The notes below the pieces were generated by a model. The model was given only the letters and a program-made list of their open reading frames with translations, did no database searches and was not told the origin of the DNA. Made by a program: the position numbers and the translations under genes. DNA of 46,197 nt from CANHCC01 sp040381555 (GTDB taxonomy: Bacteria; Bacteroidota; Bacteroidia; J057; RFSG01): contig JBEIHC010000006.1 of NCBI GenBank assembly GCA_040381555.1, positions 1 to 46,197 of the forward strand, written 5' to 3'. How positions within the stretch are numbered: the first letter of the stretch is position 1; the number at the start of each line of letters is the position of its first letter. Below, piece after piece: positions 1-8,870 of this stretch.

Positions 1-1695
1 GCCCCCAGATGGACTTGCACTCCAACTATAATTCATCCCCGAATTTCCTGCAATTTCCATTAAGGTGATGGGATTATTCACACAGTAGGGAATAATACTT
101 CCGGGAGAAATTTGTGCACCCGTCAGGGAGTTAGTCCCCATCTGTACATTGTCGATAATAACATCATTTCCTCTGGAACCATTCCAGCCATACTGAATGG
201 CTCTAATCATAATTTTATAGGTTCCCGGTGTTACATTGGCAGAACCGGTTAGTTGATTCCAGTTTCCATTATTTAATTGCAAAGGTCCGGATATTATAAT
301 CGGTGGTCCAGGATTGGGGTTGATCTCCTGCAAACATAAATCTACTATCGGTATAGCAGCCGGAAAAAACGGTGGATTTAACTGATAGTGATTATAAGAA
401 ATAAAGCCCACATCTGCAGATAAACAGTAATCATCTTGTGAACTAACCTGAATCTCCTGCTCCCAGATGGGAATGAAATTACCTATGTTAGCCGGATTAC
501 TTGCCATGTCACAAATAAATACTCCGGACGATACATTCCCATTCAACCACCAGGGAGCCAATTGATTCATTTGAGTGCTATAAACATAATAGGCTCGGTC
601 CCCATTGAGCGAAGGAGGAGTCGTTGGTACAAATCCAGGGGTCTGAAGGGAGTGGAATTTCAAAGGACTCCTGTGGGGTAATTGAACGCCTCCGGCAAAG
701 TTAATCTGAGTACCCCCAAAATACCAGTTGAGTCCGGGAGTTACAGCCGGAACATGAGGCCAGGTGGAGAAATCTCCATCCTGTACCAGATTTGGGGAAA
801 TAAAACAATCACAAGTACCCCCTCCCGGAGTGATGATAAAGCCTGGCAGCATATCCGAGAATGAAGGACAATCGTTGTCATCTTTGCCGATTACAAAATA
901 ATAAGCTGATAAAGAGTCAGGAGAAATAAGTAGGCTATCGGTAAGGGTTGTGTCGATGGGTGAGCCATTTTCAAACCAAAAATATTGATTGAATCCAGCA
1001 CTTGCATATAAGGTGTTGGCTGTGCCGGGATGAATAGTCTGAGCAGAACTAATCGCGACAGGGGAAGGATCCGGATATACTTCCCGAATCATTACATCAT
1101 CTATAAAAACATCCAAAGAACTGGAACCTGTTCTTTGAACAATGATAGAAATAGTAAATGTATCGCTTACGGTTGCTTCATATCGACCAGTTACAGAATC
1201 GCCCAGTGTGTAAGGAATAAGATTGCCACTATATAATACTGAATCCAAAGTGAGGCGGGATATTTTTATCTGAACCGTACCTTCCGGAGCCGAATGAATG
1301 CCCGCCACTCTTGGGTCTATACAATAGGTTTGGTCTTTGGCGAGGAATAATTTATAGGCATAAATTTCAACGGGGGCAGCAGTATCAATATGGGCCCACA
1401 TAAATTGAGTTGTACCTATTTTTGAATAATCGCTTGCCAAAATTCCGTTTAAGGTAAGAGTAGAAGGTAAATAAAAATAACCTATTGAAGATGCTGTTGA
1501 ATCACATTTTGGTAGTGTAGAAGTCCAGTTTAAGGAACCATTGGTACAATCTCGGGTAAATGTGGGGTCATTCCCTGTAATTGGGTCGGCTAAACAACCC
1601 CAGCATCCCTGAGCATATCCTGGTGTAGGCTGCAGTATATTAAGTAGGAGAAAAGAAAAGAAGAGAAGAGAAATAGTTGAGTTGCATTGTTTCAT
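1..1695 (-). CDS. secreted multidomain surface protein, 5' part only (runs off window edge)
   Basis: Reading the minus strand from the ATG at 1695 gives 565 codons without a stop up to base 1, so the gene is truncated by the window edge. The first 30 residues are a signal peptide (KQCN, then a Leu/Phe-rich core, then GYAQ). The mature part begins with a Cys-containing stretch (CWGCLADP). Two beta-rich segments follow that look like carbohydrate-binding or choice-of-anchor modules: one ends near residue 205 with LDVFIDDVMIREVYPDP, the second spans roughly 290-530 (opening LVQDGDFSTWP, closing NDVIIDNVQMG). After it an Ig/PKD-like segment begins (YSWSASPSGG). The layout is typical of large T9SS cargo or adhesins of Bacteroidota; the sorting domain would lie outside the window. 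No catalytic motif seen. Function is unknown; secretion is well supported. Confidence 0.8.
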   Translation of the reverse strand, partial: MKQCNSTISLLFFSFLLLNILQPTPGYAQGCWGCLADPITGNDPTFTRDCTNGSLNWTSTLPKCDSTASSIGYFYLPSTLTLNGILASDYSKIGTTQFMWAHIDTAAPVEIYAYKLFLAKDQTYCIDPRVAGIHSAPEGTVQIKISRLTLDSVLYSGNLIPYTLGDSVTGRYEATVSDTFTISIIVQRTGSSSLDVFIDDVMIREVYPDPSPVAISSAQTIHPGTANTLYASAGFNQYFWFENGSPIDTTLTDSLLISPDSLSAYYFVIGKDDNDCPSFSDMLPGFIITPGGGTCDCFISPNLVQDGDFSTWPHVPAVTPGLNWYFGGTQINFAGGVQLPHRSPLKFHSLQTPGFVPTTPPSLNGDRAYYVYSTQMNQLAPWWLNGNVSSGVFICDMASNPANIGNFIPIWEQEIQVSSQDDYCLSADVGFISYNHYQLNPPFFPAAIPIVDLCLQEINPNPGPPIIISGPLQLNNGNWNQLTGSANVTPGTYKIMIRAIQYGWNGSRGNDVIIDNVQMGTNSLTGAQISPGSIIPYCVNNPITLMEIAGNSGMNYSWSASPSGG

Positions 1696-1732
1696 AATCT
1701 AAAATTTATTAATCCACCCTGAATCTTACAAT

Positions 1733-1764
1733 TAAAGTTATAGATATTTTTTATATCAAACAAA
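1733..1764 (-). promoter_or_regulatory. candidate Bacteroidota promoter for the left-edge surface protein
   Basis: On the minus strand TAACTTTA (1733-1740) is close to the -7 consensus TAnnTTTG. Two TTTG boxes lie upstream at 1757-1760 and 1761-1764, giving 16 or 20 nt spacing. The predicted transcription start is about 30 nt upstream of the ATG at 1695. The last base of the -7 box deviates from consensus. Confidence 0.4.
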
Positions 1765-2031
1765 AATATTTTTATTGGAGGAATCGAAAAGGAACCACAA
1801 ACAAAGGTTTCTGCTCTCACAGGATAACCTTACGCAATAACAGGAAGATTTTATTGGGAAATAATAAATATAGGATTGTTCCCAGCGCGTGGATACTCCT
1901 ATTGGATTGCTGATTTTTATCGGGCAAATTAATATTTGAGAATATTCGGTATCGAGCCTGGCTCAGAATAATTATTGGATAATTGTTTTAAAGATATACG
2001 CCTAATAAAATAAATCAGAGTAAATAACAAA

Positions 2032-2065
2032 ACAGGCTGTTTTGAAAATTTTCAAAACAGCCTGT
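2032..2065 (-). terminator. perfect 34-bp palindrome, probable terminator of the 185-aa/lipoprotein unit
   Basis: The arms ACAGGCTGTTTTGAAAA (2032-2048) and its exact reverse complement (2049-2065) form an uninterrupted palindrome 80 bp past the lipoprotein stop. The minus strand downstream is T-rich (TTGTTATTTACTC) but has no clean U-tract, so termination is likely rather than certain. Confidence 0.6.
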
Positions 2066-2144
2066 CGTTACAATTATTACCGGAAGCGATTTACCTTAAT
2101 AAATCAACTTATGGTTAAGAGGAAATCTACTCCTCAAATAAACT

Positions 2145-2657
2145 TTAAAAAGAATACAACACCACCTTCTTCATATCCACATTCTCAGGGGGCAGATTAT
2201 TCAATTTCATCCGAACCTGCTCAATGGGGAAGCAGAAGCAACATTTATTCTGATCCATGGGCTGCCCGGTAGACACGCGATTAACTTCCAGAATAGTGAT
2301 GGTGTCCTTCAAGGCAAATGCCGGATTTCGGATAATATATCGGGTCATTGGATTAGGCAACAACATGGCTTTACAGGAATCAGCCAGCTTGTAGGAATAC
2401 AACCATTTTCCAGTATCGGTGAGGCTGGTGATTGAGTAGCCAGAGATGGTAGTGCCAACATGAAACGCAGAATCACAATATTTTTTGGCTGTATCTACAT
2501 ATTCGATCACTAAGTGATTTTTAGGACAATCGGGGCAAACAATATCCTTACAATTGTCTTTGGTACATCCGGGAAGACCAAAAAGCAGAGATAATAATAC
2601 CAACAAGATTAGAGGTTGAGCCGATTGAGCCGAAAGAAGTGGAAGGTAATTTTTCAT
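2145..2657 (-). CDS. Cys-rich lipoprotein, unknown function
   Basis: 170 aa with an N-terminal hydrophobic segment (residues 16-28) ending in a lipobox, LPGC, so it is predicted to be lipidated and exported. The mature N-terminus is unusually rich in cysteine (CTKDNCKDIVCPDC), with another cluster near residue 140 (NKCCFCF). The paired cysteines could form disulfides or bind metal, but no CxxC fold I recognise is evident. It lies 17 nt downstream of the 185-aa gene and is probably co-transcribed with it. I do not recognise the family. Confidence 0.7.
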   Translation of the reverse strand: MKNYLPLLSAQSAQPLILLVLLSLLFGLPGCTKDNCKDIVCPDCPKNHLVIEYVDTAKKYCDSAFHVGTTISGYSITSLTDTGKWLYSYKLADSCKAMLLPNPMTRYIIRNPAFALKDTITILEVNRVSTGQPMDQNKCCFCFPIEQVRMKLNNLPPENVDMKKVVLYSF

Positions 2658-2674
2658 GTAGTATAGTTTGGATA

Positions 2675-3232
2675 TCAGGACCGAACTTCTTTAAGTTTTG
2701 AAACAGGAAGGGAAAGCAACTCAAAATCTGGATATTCGTCCATCAGGATTTTAAATTTTTCCAGATAAGCACCAGTAGAATTCTTATTCTTACTTACAAA
2801 GGAAGTAATTTTCTGGAAATATTCTTTTATGACAGGATGAGCTCTATCAATGATCAACCCTTGAATCTTGTCCATTTCAAATTCTTTTTCATTGGCAAAA
2901 TAAGTAATCAACAGGGGCTTCATTTTTCTCCTTTCCTCTTCTTCGAAAGCTGAGGAGCAAAATGCCTGAATTACTTCAAAGAGGATGGTTCTATGATTGA
3001 CATTATGAAAATACTCTCCCAGCTCAAGCCAGAATATATAAGGAATATAAACTCCTCCGCCCACTTGGAGTACCTGATTCCGGAACATCCGGTATTCATC
3101 AGCTCCTTTGGCCTTCAAATCGAGGCATAATTGCTTTAGGTCATCCAGAATCTGATCCCGGTTTTCCTCAACATCCATACCGGTCTTTTCTTCAATCCGG
3201 GTAATTAACTGGTTAATTTCTGCGACAGTCAT
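2675..3232 (-). CDS. conserved-looking hypothetical protein, soluble, helical
   Basis: 185 aa, with no signal peptide or membrane segment. The composition (Glu/Lys/Leu, regular heptad-like spacing) suggests an all-helical cytoplasmic protein. The central block FWLELGEYFHNVNHRTILFEVIQAFCSSAFEEEERR is summarised by its key aromatic residues around 68-104. It has a candidate -7 box (TAAATTTG, 3268-3275) 36 nt upstream and precedes the lipoprotein gene by 17 nt. No family is recognised and no function is proposed. Confidence 0.65.
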   Translation of the reverse strand: MTVAEINQLITRIEEKTGMDVEENRDQILDDLKQLCLDLKAKGADEYRMFRNQVLQVGGGVYIPYIFWLELGEYFHNVNHRTILFEVIQAFCSSAFEEEERRKMKPLLITYFANEKEFEMDKIQGLIIDRAHPVIKEYFQKITSFVSKNKNSTGAYLEKFKILMDEYPDFELLSLPVSKLKEVRS

Positions 3233-3267
3233 GTATCTCTAAAATCTATTGGTAGAATTTCAACAGG

Positions 3268-3275
3268 CAAATTTA
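3268..3275 (-). promoter_or_regulatory. candidate -7 box TAAATTTG for the 185-aa/lipoprotein unit
   Basis: This is an exact match to TAnnTTTG on the minus strand, 36 nt before the ATG at 3232. No good TTTG box lies 17-21 nt further upstream, so support comes from one element only. Confidence 0.35.
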
Positions 3276-3389
3276 ATATAAATTCAGAACTCCTTGTGGT
3301 ATAAAACTACCGGAAAAGATTGATTTTAATACAGATTATTAAGTATTTTTAAGCCCTGAAAGATAAAATAGTGAGTAGAAATAAGGATT

Positions 3390-5135
3390 ATGAGCGAAAA
3401 CCTATCCAAAATAAGCATTGACGGGAAAGAATTCGAGTTTATTTCTTCCGGTCCGGACAAGGAAAAAAGAAAATTGTTGCAGTTTGCACTGGACAATGGA
3501 GTAGATATTCCTTATTTCTGTTACCATGAAGGAATGTCAGTTCCAACCAATTGCAGAATGTGCCTGATTGAATTAGGCAATCCGGTAATTGACCGAGCAA
3601 CAGGGCAGGCCCTACTAGAAGAGTCTGGTGAACCTAAAATCGCTTGGATGCACAAGCCAATGACCTCCTGCAATCTGGATTTGAATGCAGGAATGGTGGT
3701 CAAAACCCAAAAAACTTCACCCAAAATCAAAAAAGCACAAGAGGGAGTATTGGAGTTTATGCTCATCAATCATCCCCTCGATTGCCCTATTTGCGATCAG
3801 GCTGGAGAATGCCCCTTGCAAATTAACACCTATAAATATGGTCCGGAAGGCTCTAGATTTGAATTAACTAAGGTTCATAAATCCAAAAGAATTGAACTGG
3901 GAGCGAATGTAGTGCTAGATGCCGAGCGTTGCATCAACTGTACTCGTTGTACCCGCTTCACTGAAGAAATTTCCAAAACCGATCAACTGACCATCATTTC
4001 CCGTGGAGATAAGAATCATCCAGCAGTAGCTCCTGGAAGAACTTTTGATGATCCCTACTCCATGAATGTAATAGACCTGTGTCCGGTTGGAGCTCTTACC
4101 AGCACTCAATTCCGTTTTAAGGCCAGAGTATGGGAAATGAGTTATACCCCAAGCCTGTGCACCGGTTGTGCTAAAGGATGCAGCGTAAATGTTTGGGTTA
4201 AAGACAATCAGGTCTTAAGACAAACCCCAAGGGAAAACCGTAAAATTAATGACTGGTGGATGTGTGATGAAGGTCGCCTGGATATCGACCGATTAAACAA
4301 TAACCGAGCTTCTGGAATAAAATTAAAAGGTGATTTGCCCTTAACTTTTGAAGATGGCATTCAAAAAGCTGTGGATTTATTAAAAGGAGTAGCCAATAAA
4401 AGTAAGGTCCTGTTTGTAGGGTCTCCCTTTGCTTCTTTGGAATCTAATTTTGCCTTGAAAAAATTCGCTCAAGAATTTAATCAATCAGAAGTATTCTTTA
4501 CCGGCAACACTCAACAGGGTTGGGGAGATGGTCTTTTGAAAAGAGATGATCGGACGCCCAACCGAAAGGCCTGTGAATTATCCGGATTTACAGAAATCAG
4601 TATTCAAGAATTAAATCAGAAAATCGGCCAAGCAGAATTGGTGTACTTGTTGGAAAATGAAGTTCAGTTAAATGCATTGGAAATTCCAGCAACGGCACAA
4701 ATAATTGCCCATGCGACCCTGAATAGTCAGAATACGGAGAAATGTGCCTTGGTACTGCCTGCCGCGAGCCATATCGAAGCTGCCGGCGTTTACATTAATG
4801 AAAATAGTGTAGCGCAACTAACCCGTCAGGCGAAAGAAATTCGTCAAATGTCTGCTGAAATGTGGATGGGAATGTCCAAAAGTCGCACAGATAAAGGAGC
4901 AGTATTAAAAGACAACTGGAAACATGCTGAGCATATTCTTGATTGCCTGCCCTCCTATATATTATTGAGTAAAATTGCAGGAAAGCTTGGAATGAATGGC
5001 CTGCCCGAAAGTCATAAAGAAATATTCGGCCAACTGAAGCATGCCCATCCAGAACTACTTTCTGAATTGAAGTTGACGCATTTTGTACCCAAAGAGGCAT
5101 TTAAAATGAATCAGTTTGATTTTGCGATTGGGTAA
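3390..5135 (+). CDS. nuoG: NADH-quinone oxidoreductase subunit G-like Fe-S protein
   Basis: 581 aa. Electron-transfer subunit of respiratory complex I, on the cytoplasmic arm. The ligands for all expected clusters are visible: 2Fe-2S C44, C55, C58, C94; the His-Cys3 4Fe-4S site H128, C132, C135, C141 (HPLDCPICDQAGEC); 4Fe-4S C181, C184, C187 with C231 (CPVGAL); and an N7-type site C257, C260, C264, C292. The C-terminal molybdopterin-oxidoreductase-like region is reduced compared with the roughly 900-aa enterobacterial protein, and it retains a VLPAASHIEAAGVYIN-type motif. The ATG at 3390 directly precedes the ferredoxin domain. No other nuo gene is in the window: the left neighbour is divergent and a terminator follows directly, so the gene is transcribed alone or as the end of nothing visible here. 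Confidence 0.9.
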   Translation: MSENLSKISIDGKEFEFISSGPDKEKRKLLQFALDNGVDIPYFCYHEGMSVPTNCRMCLIELGNPVIDRATGQALLEESGEPKIAWMHKPMTSCNLDLNAGMVVKTQKTSPKIKKAQEGVLEFMLINHPLDCPICDQAGECPLQINTYKYGPEGSRFELTKVHKSKRIELGANVVLDAERCINCTRCTRFTEEISKTDQLTIISRGDKNHPAVAPGRTFDDPYSMNVIDLCPVGALTSTQFRFKARVWEMSYTPSLCTGCAKGCSVNVWVKDNQVLRQTPRENRKINDWWMCDEGRLDIDRLNNNRASGIKLKGDLPLTFEDGIQKAVDLLKGVANKSKVLFVGSPFASLESNFALKKFAQEFNQSEVFFTGNTQQGWGDGLLKRDDRTPNRKACELSGFTEISIQELNQKIGQAELVYLLENEVQLNALEIPATAQIIAHATLNSQNTEKCALVLPAASHIEAAGVYINENSVAQLTRQAKEIRQMSAEMWMGMSKSRTDKGAVLKDNWKHAEHILDCLPSYILLSKIAGKLGMNGLPESHKEIFGQLKHAHPELLSELKLTHFVPKEAFKMNQFDFAIG

Positions 5136-5141
5136 AATCTA

Positions 5142-5179
5142 TTAGGTTTAGGGTAAACCTCGGTTTACCCTAAACCTAA
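5142..5179. repeat. inverted repeat of the GTTTACCCTAAAC motif, 18-bp arms
   Basis: The arms TTAGGTTTAGGGTAAACC (5142-5159) and its exact reverse complement (5162-5179) are separated by TC. It lies between the nuoG stop and the terminator. The same core, GTTTA-CCC-TAAAC, recurs at 36967 and in the tandem array at 45369. Confidence 0.85.
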
Positions 5180-5185
5180 ATAAAA

Positions 5186-5219
5186 AAACCGCCGGAATCA
5201 GGGATGAATCCGGCGGTTT
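5186..5219. terminator. bidirectional rho-independent terminator between nuoG and atpG
   Basis: The 11-bp perfect stem AAACCGCCGGA / TCCGGCGGTTT has a 12-nt loop. It is flanked by an A-run on the left and a T-run on the right, so it can serve both convergent genes. Confidence 0.9.
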
Positions 5220-5238
5220 ATTTTTGTGTGTATTGAAT

Positions 5239-6132
5239 TTAATTGGATTCTAGCGCATTAGCTCCCCCGACAATTTCCAACAACTCTTTCGTAATAGCTG
5301 CCTGACGAGCGGTATTGTAGTACAACTTAAGCTTGTTCAATAATTCATTGGCATTCTCAGTGGCCTTATCCATTGCAGTCATTCTGGCACCATGCTCAGC
5401 AGCGTTGGATTCCAAAATAGCCTTAAAGAATTGAATTTTGATACTTTTAGGCAATAACTCTGATAGAATTGCCTCTCTGCCTGGTTCGAAAAGGTAATCT
5501 GCATTGGTTCCTGTTGAAACGCTGGTATTTTCACTGACCTGAATCGGCAACAATACCTCGTTCACTTTTCGCTGGGTAGCTACATTTTTGAACTCATTAT
5601 AAATGATTTCAACACGATCCCATTGCCCATGAACAAACCCATCTATAACCCGTTCGGCTACTGCGTTTACAGAATCAAAACTCAGTTGAGAGAACAAATC
5701 CGTATTTTTATTATCCAACACAGTGTACTTACGCTTGCTGAAAAACTCAAATCCGTACTTGCCAATACACAATAAAGTCACATTTCCTGCCTTTTGTTGC
5801 TCTGGGTATTTCTCCCCTATCATTTGCCAGGTAGAACGATTGACATTGGCGTTAAACGCACCGCATAAACCCTTATTGGAAGTAACAACAACCAATAAAA
5901 CTTTTTCAGGGGCACGCACCTGTGTCAAGGGCGAAAATCCTTCAGCTTCGGCACCACTGTTCTGCAGGTTATCTATCAGTTCTCTGAGTTTTCCTGCATA
6001 AGGCCGCAGGGTAATAATATTATCCTGAGCCCTACGAAGCTTGGCCGCAGAGACCATTTTCATCGCCTTTGTAATCTGCTGAGTACTTTTAACGCTTTTT
6101 ATTCTACTGCGTATTTCTTTCAGGTTTGCCAT
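5239..6132 (-). CDS. atpG: ATP synthase F1 gamma subunit
   Basis: 297 aa. Central rotor stalk of the F1Fo ATP synthase. The N-terminal helix MANLKEIRSRIKSVKSTQQI and the C-terminal block MTAMDKATENANELL are hallmark gamma sequences that form the coiled coil inside the alpha/beta hexamer. A middle insertion around residues 195-225 (ENTSVSTGTNADYLFEPG) is usual in Bacteroidota. It is the last gene of the atp operon, 20 nt after atpA, followed by the shared terminator at 5186-5219. atpD and atpC do not follow, as is common in the phylum. Confidence 0.97.
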   Translation of the reverse strand: MANLKEIRSRIKSVKSTQQITKAMKMVSAAKLRRAQDNIITLRPYAGKLRELIDNLQNSGAEAEGFSPLTQVRAPEKVLLVVVTSNKGLCGAFNANVNRSTWQMIGEKYPEQQKAGNVTLLCIGKYGFEFFSKRKYTVLDNKNTDLFSQLSFDSVNAVAERVIDGFVHGQWDRVEIIYNEFKNVATQRKVNEVLLPIQVSENTSVSTGTNADYLFEPGREAILSELLPKSIKIQFFKAILESNAAEHGARMTAMDKATENANELLNKLKLYYNTARQAAITKELLEIVGGANALESN

Positions 6133-6152
6133 TTCGTTTGGATAGCTTTCTA

Positions 6153-7733
6153 TCAGGCTTTATACTGCGAAGAAATTTCGCCTGCCACCTGCTTTAATGT
6201 TTTTTCTACTTCGTCCGTTAACTTCCCGTCTTTTATATCTTGCAAAACTTGAGGATATTTATTTTTCAGGAGGTCAATATAATTCACTTCAAATTCTTTA
6301 ACCTTCTCAACCGGCACATCATCAATAAGACCTTTAGTAGAAGCATAAATTACTGCTACTTGATTCTCCACTACCATTGGTACATATTGAGCTTGTTTCA
6401 GAATTTCCACATTCCGCTTTCCTCTTTCCAACTGACGCTTAGTAGTGGCATCCAAATCAGAACCAAACTTTGAGAAAGCCTCCAATTCACGATACTGAGC
6501 CAAATCCAACTTAAGTGTACCCGCCACTTTTTTCATGGATTTAATCTGCGCAGAACCCCCTACCCTAGATACAGAAATACCCACATTGATAGCAGGGCGT
6601 ACACCCGAATTAAAGAGAGCAGACTCCAAGAATATCTGACCATCTGTAATAGAAATTACATTGGTCGGAATATAAGCAGACACATCACCTGCCTGAGTCT
6701 CAATAATTGGTAATGCAGTAAGGGAACCGCCCCCTTTAATGATTGGTCGGAATGATTCCGGAAGGTCATTCATACTGGCAGCAATGCTGTCGTTATTAAT
6801 AATCTTAGCAGCTCTCTCTAGCAAACGGGAGTGAAGATAAAAAACATCACCTGGATAAGCTTCGCGTCCTGGAGGGCGGCGCAATAGCAGGGAAACTTCA
6901 CGATAAGCAACCGCCTGCTTGGATAAATCATCAAATACAATCAAAGCATGGCGACCTGTATCCCGGAAAAATTCTCCAATAGCAGCCCCAGCAAAAGGCG
7001 CATAAAACTGATTCGGTGCAGGATCGGAGGCAGGAGCAGAAACAACTATGGTGTATTCCATAGCACCGTTCTGTTCAAGTGTCTTCACAATCTGAGCAAC
7101 AGTTGATGCTTTTTGCCCACAAGCTACATAAATACAATAAACCGGTTTTCCGCTTTTGAATCCTTCTCTTTGATTGATGATGGTATCAATAGCAACCGCA
7201 GTTTTACCTGTTTGACGATCACCGATAATCAACTCACGCTGACCGCGACCAATTGGAATCATGGCATCTACTGCTTTCAATCCGGTTTGCAATGGTTCAT
7301 TTACCGGCTGACGGTAAATAACTCCAGGAGCCTTTCTTTCTATCGGAGCTTCAAATAATTCGCCCTGAATAGGTCCTTTTCCATCAATAGCTTCTCCAAG
7401 TGGATTGATTACCCGACCCAACATACCTTCTCCCACTTTAATTGATGCAATTTGACGGGTACGACGAACTGATTCCCCTTCTTTAATTCCTTCAGAAACT
7501 CCAAGAATTACTGCACCAACATTATCTTCTTCAAGGTTCAATACGATACCCTTCAGTCCGTTTCTGAATTCAATCAACTCACCTGACTGAACACCCGTCA
7601 TTCCATAAATACGGGCGATACCATCACCGACCTGTAGTACAGTACCTACTTCTTCAAGGTCTGCACCTGAGCGAAACCCTGAGAGCTGCTCTTTTAATAT
7701 TGCGGAAACTTCATCTGGTCTGACCTGTGCCAT
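6153..7733 (-). CDS. atpA: ATP synthase F1 alpha subunit
   Basis: 526 aa, full length. Non-catalytic nucleotide-binding subunit of F1 that contributes the arginine finger to the beta sites. The Walker A motif GDRQTGKT is at 171-178, the Walker B region near residue 268 (ALIVFDDLSK), and the signature SVSRVGGSAQ (arginine finger) near residue 388. The N-terminal DEVSAILKEQL segment contacts delta. The gene starts 4 nt after the atpH stop, so it is tightly operonic and probably translationally coupled. Confidence 0.98.
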   Translation of the reverse strand: MAQVRPDEVSAILKEQLSGFRSGADLEEVGTVLQVGDGIARIYGMTGVQSGELIEFRNGLKGIVLNLEEDNVGAVILGVSEGIKEGESVRRTRQIASIKVGEGMLGRVINPLGEAIDGKGPIQGELFEAPIERKAPGVIYRQPVNEPLQTGLKAVDAMIPIGRGQRELIIGDRQTGKTAVAIDTIINQREGFKSGKPVYCIYVACGQKASTVAQIVKTLEQNGAMEYTIVVSAPASDPAPNQFYAPFAGAAIGEFFRDTGRHALIVFDDLSKQAVAYREVSLLLRRPPGREAYPGDVFYLHSRLLERAAKIINNDSIAASMNDLPESFRPIIKGGGSLTALPIIETQAGDVSAYIPTNVISITDGQIFLESALFNSGVRPAINVGISVSRVGGSAQIKSMKKVAGTLKLDLAQYRELEAFSKFGSDLDATTKRQLERGKRNVEILKQAQYVPMVVENQVAVIYASTKGLIDDVPVEKVKEFEVNYIDLLKNKYPQVLQDIKDGKLTDEVEKTLKQVAGEISSQYKA

Positions 7734-7737
7734 GTCT

Positions 7738-8322
7738 TTAATTTTTAATATAAGGATTAGATTTGAATTGCTGACTTAATCTTCTCAAAGATTCTAAGAA
7801 GCTCTCATCGTAAAGTAAGTCTCCTGCTTTGAGGACGAAGCCCCCAATTAAAGTAGGATCTACTTTTTCTACCATCTGAACAGATGGATTTTGTTGATTT
7901 AATCGTTTTGCCTCAATGTTCAATAATTCTTGAACTTTTGCCAGTAAGGCTGCACGCGTCTCGTTACTCACAGCAGTTGCGGTAACAAGTTGCACTTCGA
8001 TAATATTATTTAATCGGCGATACAATCGAATGTATTCATCTCCAATAGTACTCAGAACCGAAGACCTGTTTTTGCGGGTGATAAGGGAAAAAGCCTCTAA
8101 GACTAAATCTTCCATTTTCCCTTTGAATAAGGCATGAAGAATTTGATTTTTCTTATCGGTTTGAATCAAAGGACTGCGCAGCATGAGAACGAACTCCCGA
8201 TTCTGATGACAAACAGAACGAAATAATTCCATGTCATCGAGTACTTTTTTTCCGATTCCTTTTTCAATTGCCAGATCCATAATGGCCTTGGCATATCGTT
8301 GCCCTATTCTTTCTGCGACCAT
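7738..8322 (-). CDS. atpH: ATP synthase F1 delta subunit
   Basis: 194 aa. Peripheral-stalk subunit (OSCP homologue) linking the b dimer to the alpha N-termini. The N-terminal helical domain contains RIGQRYAKAIMDLA and the conserved C-terminal motif is VDPTLIGGFVLKAGDLLYDES. It begins 1 nt after the atpF stop and is followed by atpA after 4 nt. Confidence 0.95.
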   Translation of the reverse strand: MVAERIGQRYAKAIMDLAIEKGIGKKVLDDMELFRSVCHQNREFVLMLRSPLIQTDKKNQILHALFKGKMEDLVLEAFSLITRKNRSSVLSTIGDEYIRLYRRLNNIIEVQLVTATAVSNETRAALLAKVQELLNIEAKRLNQQNPSVQMVEKVDPTLIGGFVLKAGDLLYDESFLESLRRLSQQFKSNPYIKN

Positions 8323-8323
8323 T

Positions 8324-8818
8324 TTAGTTAAACTGAATTTCGCTGACTAATTTATTAATGGTAGCTTCCTGCTCCGCAGAATTGCTCATCTTTTGACGCA
8401 TGATCTTCTCGGCTATTTCAATAGACATTCTGCCTACTTCATTTTTCAATTCGGTAATGGCTGCCATTTTTTCGGATTCAATTTGTTTGCGAGCGGACTC
8501 AATTGAGCGGGCAGTTTCTGCACTTGCAGCTTCGCGTGCCTCAGCCAGAATTTTTTCTTTCAATTCCCGAGCTTCCTTCATGATAAGGTCTCTTTCTTTC
8601 CGGGCTTCCGTTAACAATTTCTGATTATCAGCTTGTAGACGAGACATCTCATCGCGTGCTTTTTCGGCTGCCTGAAGAGAGGATTCAATCGAAGCCTCTC
8701 TTTCTTTAATAGCAGAGAGTATAGCTGTCCAGGCAAATTTCCTCAAGATCATAAATAGAATGAGGAACAGCACCAGTGCCCAGAAGAATAGTCCAAAATT
8801 GGGTAATACAAACTCCAT
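8324..8818 (-). CDS. atpF: ATP synthase Fo b subunit
   Basis: 164 aa. Peripheral stalk. A single membrane segment occupies residues 6-26 (LFFWALVLFLILFMILRKFAW) and is followed by a long charged coiled coil (35-150). This is the usual size and architecture for the b subunit. It is separated from atpE by 104 bp, the only sizeable gap in the atp gene run, which contains a very stable hairpin. Confidence 0.96.
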   Translation of the reverse strand: MEFVLPNFGLFFWALVLFLILFMILRKFAWTAILSAIKEREASIESSLQAAEKARDEMSRLQADNQKLLTEARKERDLIMKEARELKEKILAEAREAASAETARSIESARKQIESEKMAAITELKNEVGRMSIEIAEKIMRQKMSNSAEQEATINKLVSEIQFN

Positions 8819-8870
8819 AATAATTATTATTTTTTTTCGGGTATTGACACCTTACATTTTTTGAATTCTT

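Larger units (their letters stand above)
1696..2144. other. intergenic gap between two minus-strand transcription units
   Basis: This is 449 bp of AT-rich sequence between the lipoprotein gene and the left-edge surface protein gene. It holds a candidate promoter near 1733-1764 and a perfect palindrome at 2032-2065. I see no ORF with coding character and no RNA gene in the remainder. Confidence 0.6.

Noticed and set aside
2042..2272. 76-aa plus-strand reading frame at the palindrome
   Set aside because: It starts within the terminator palindrome and runs antisense through the lipoprotein gene.
5142..5179. Telomere-like TTTAGGG sequence
   Set aside because: Only isolated copies inside an inverted repeat, not a tandem telomeric run, and the genome is plainly bacterial.
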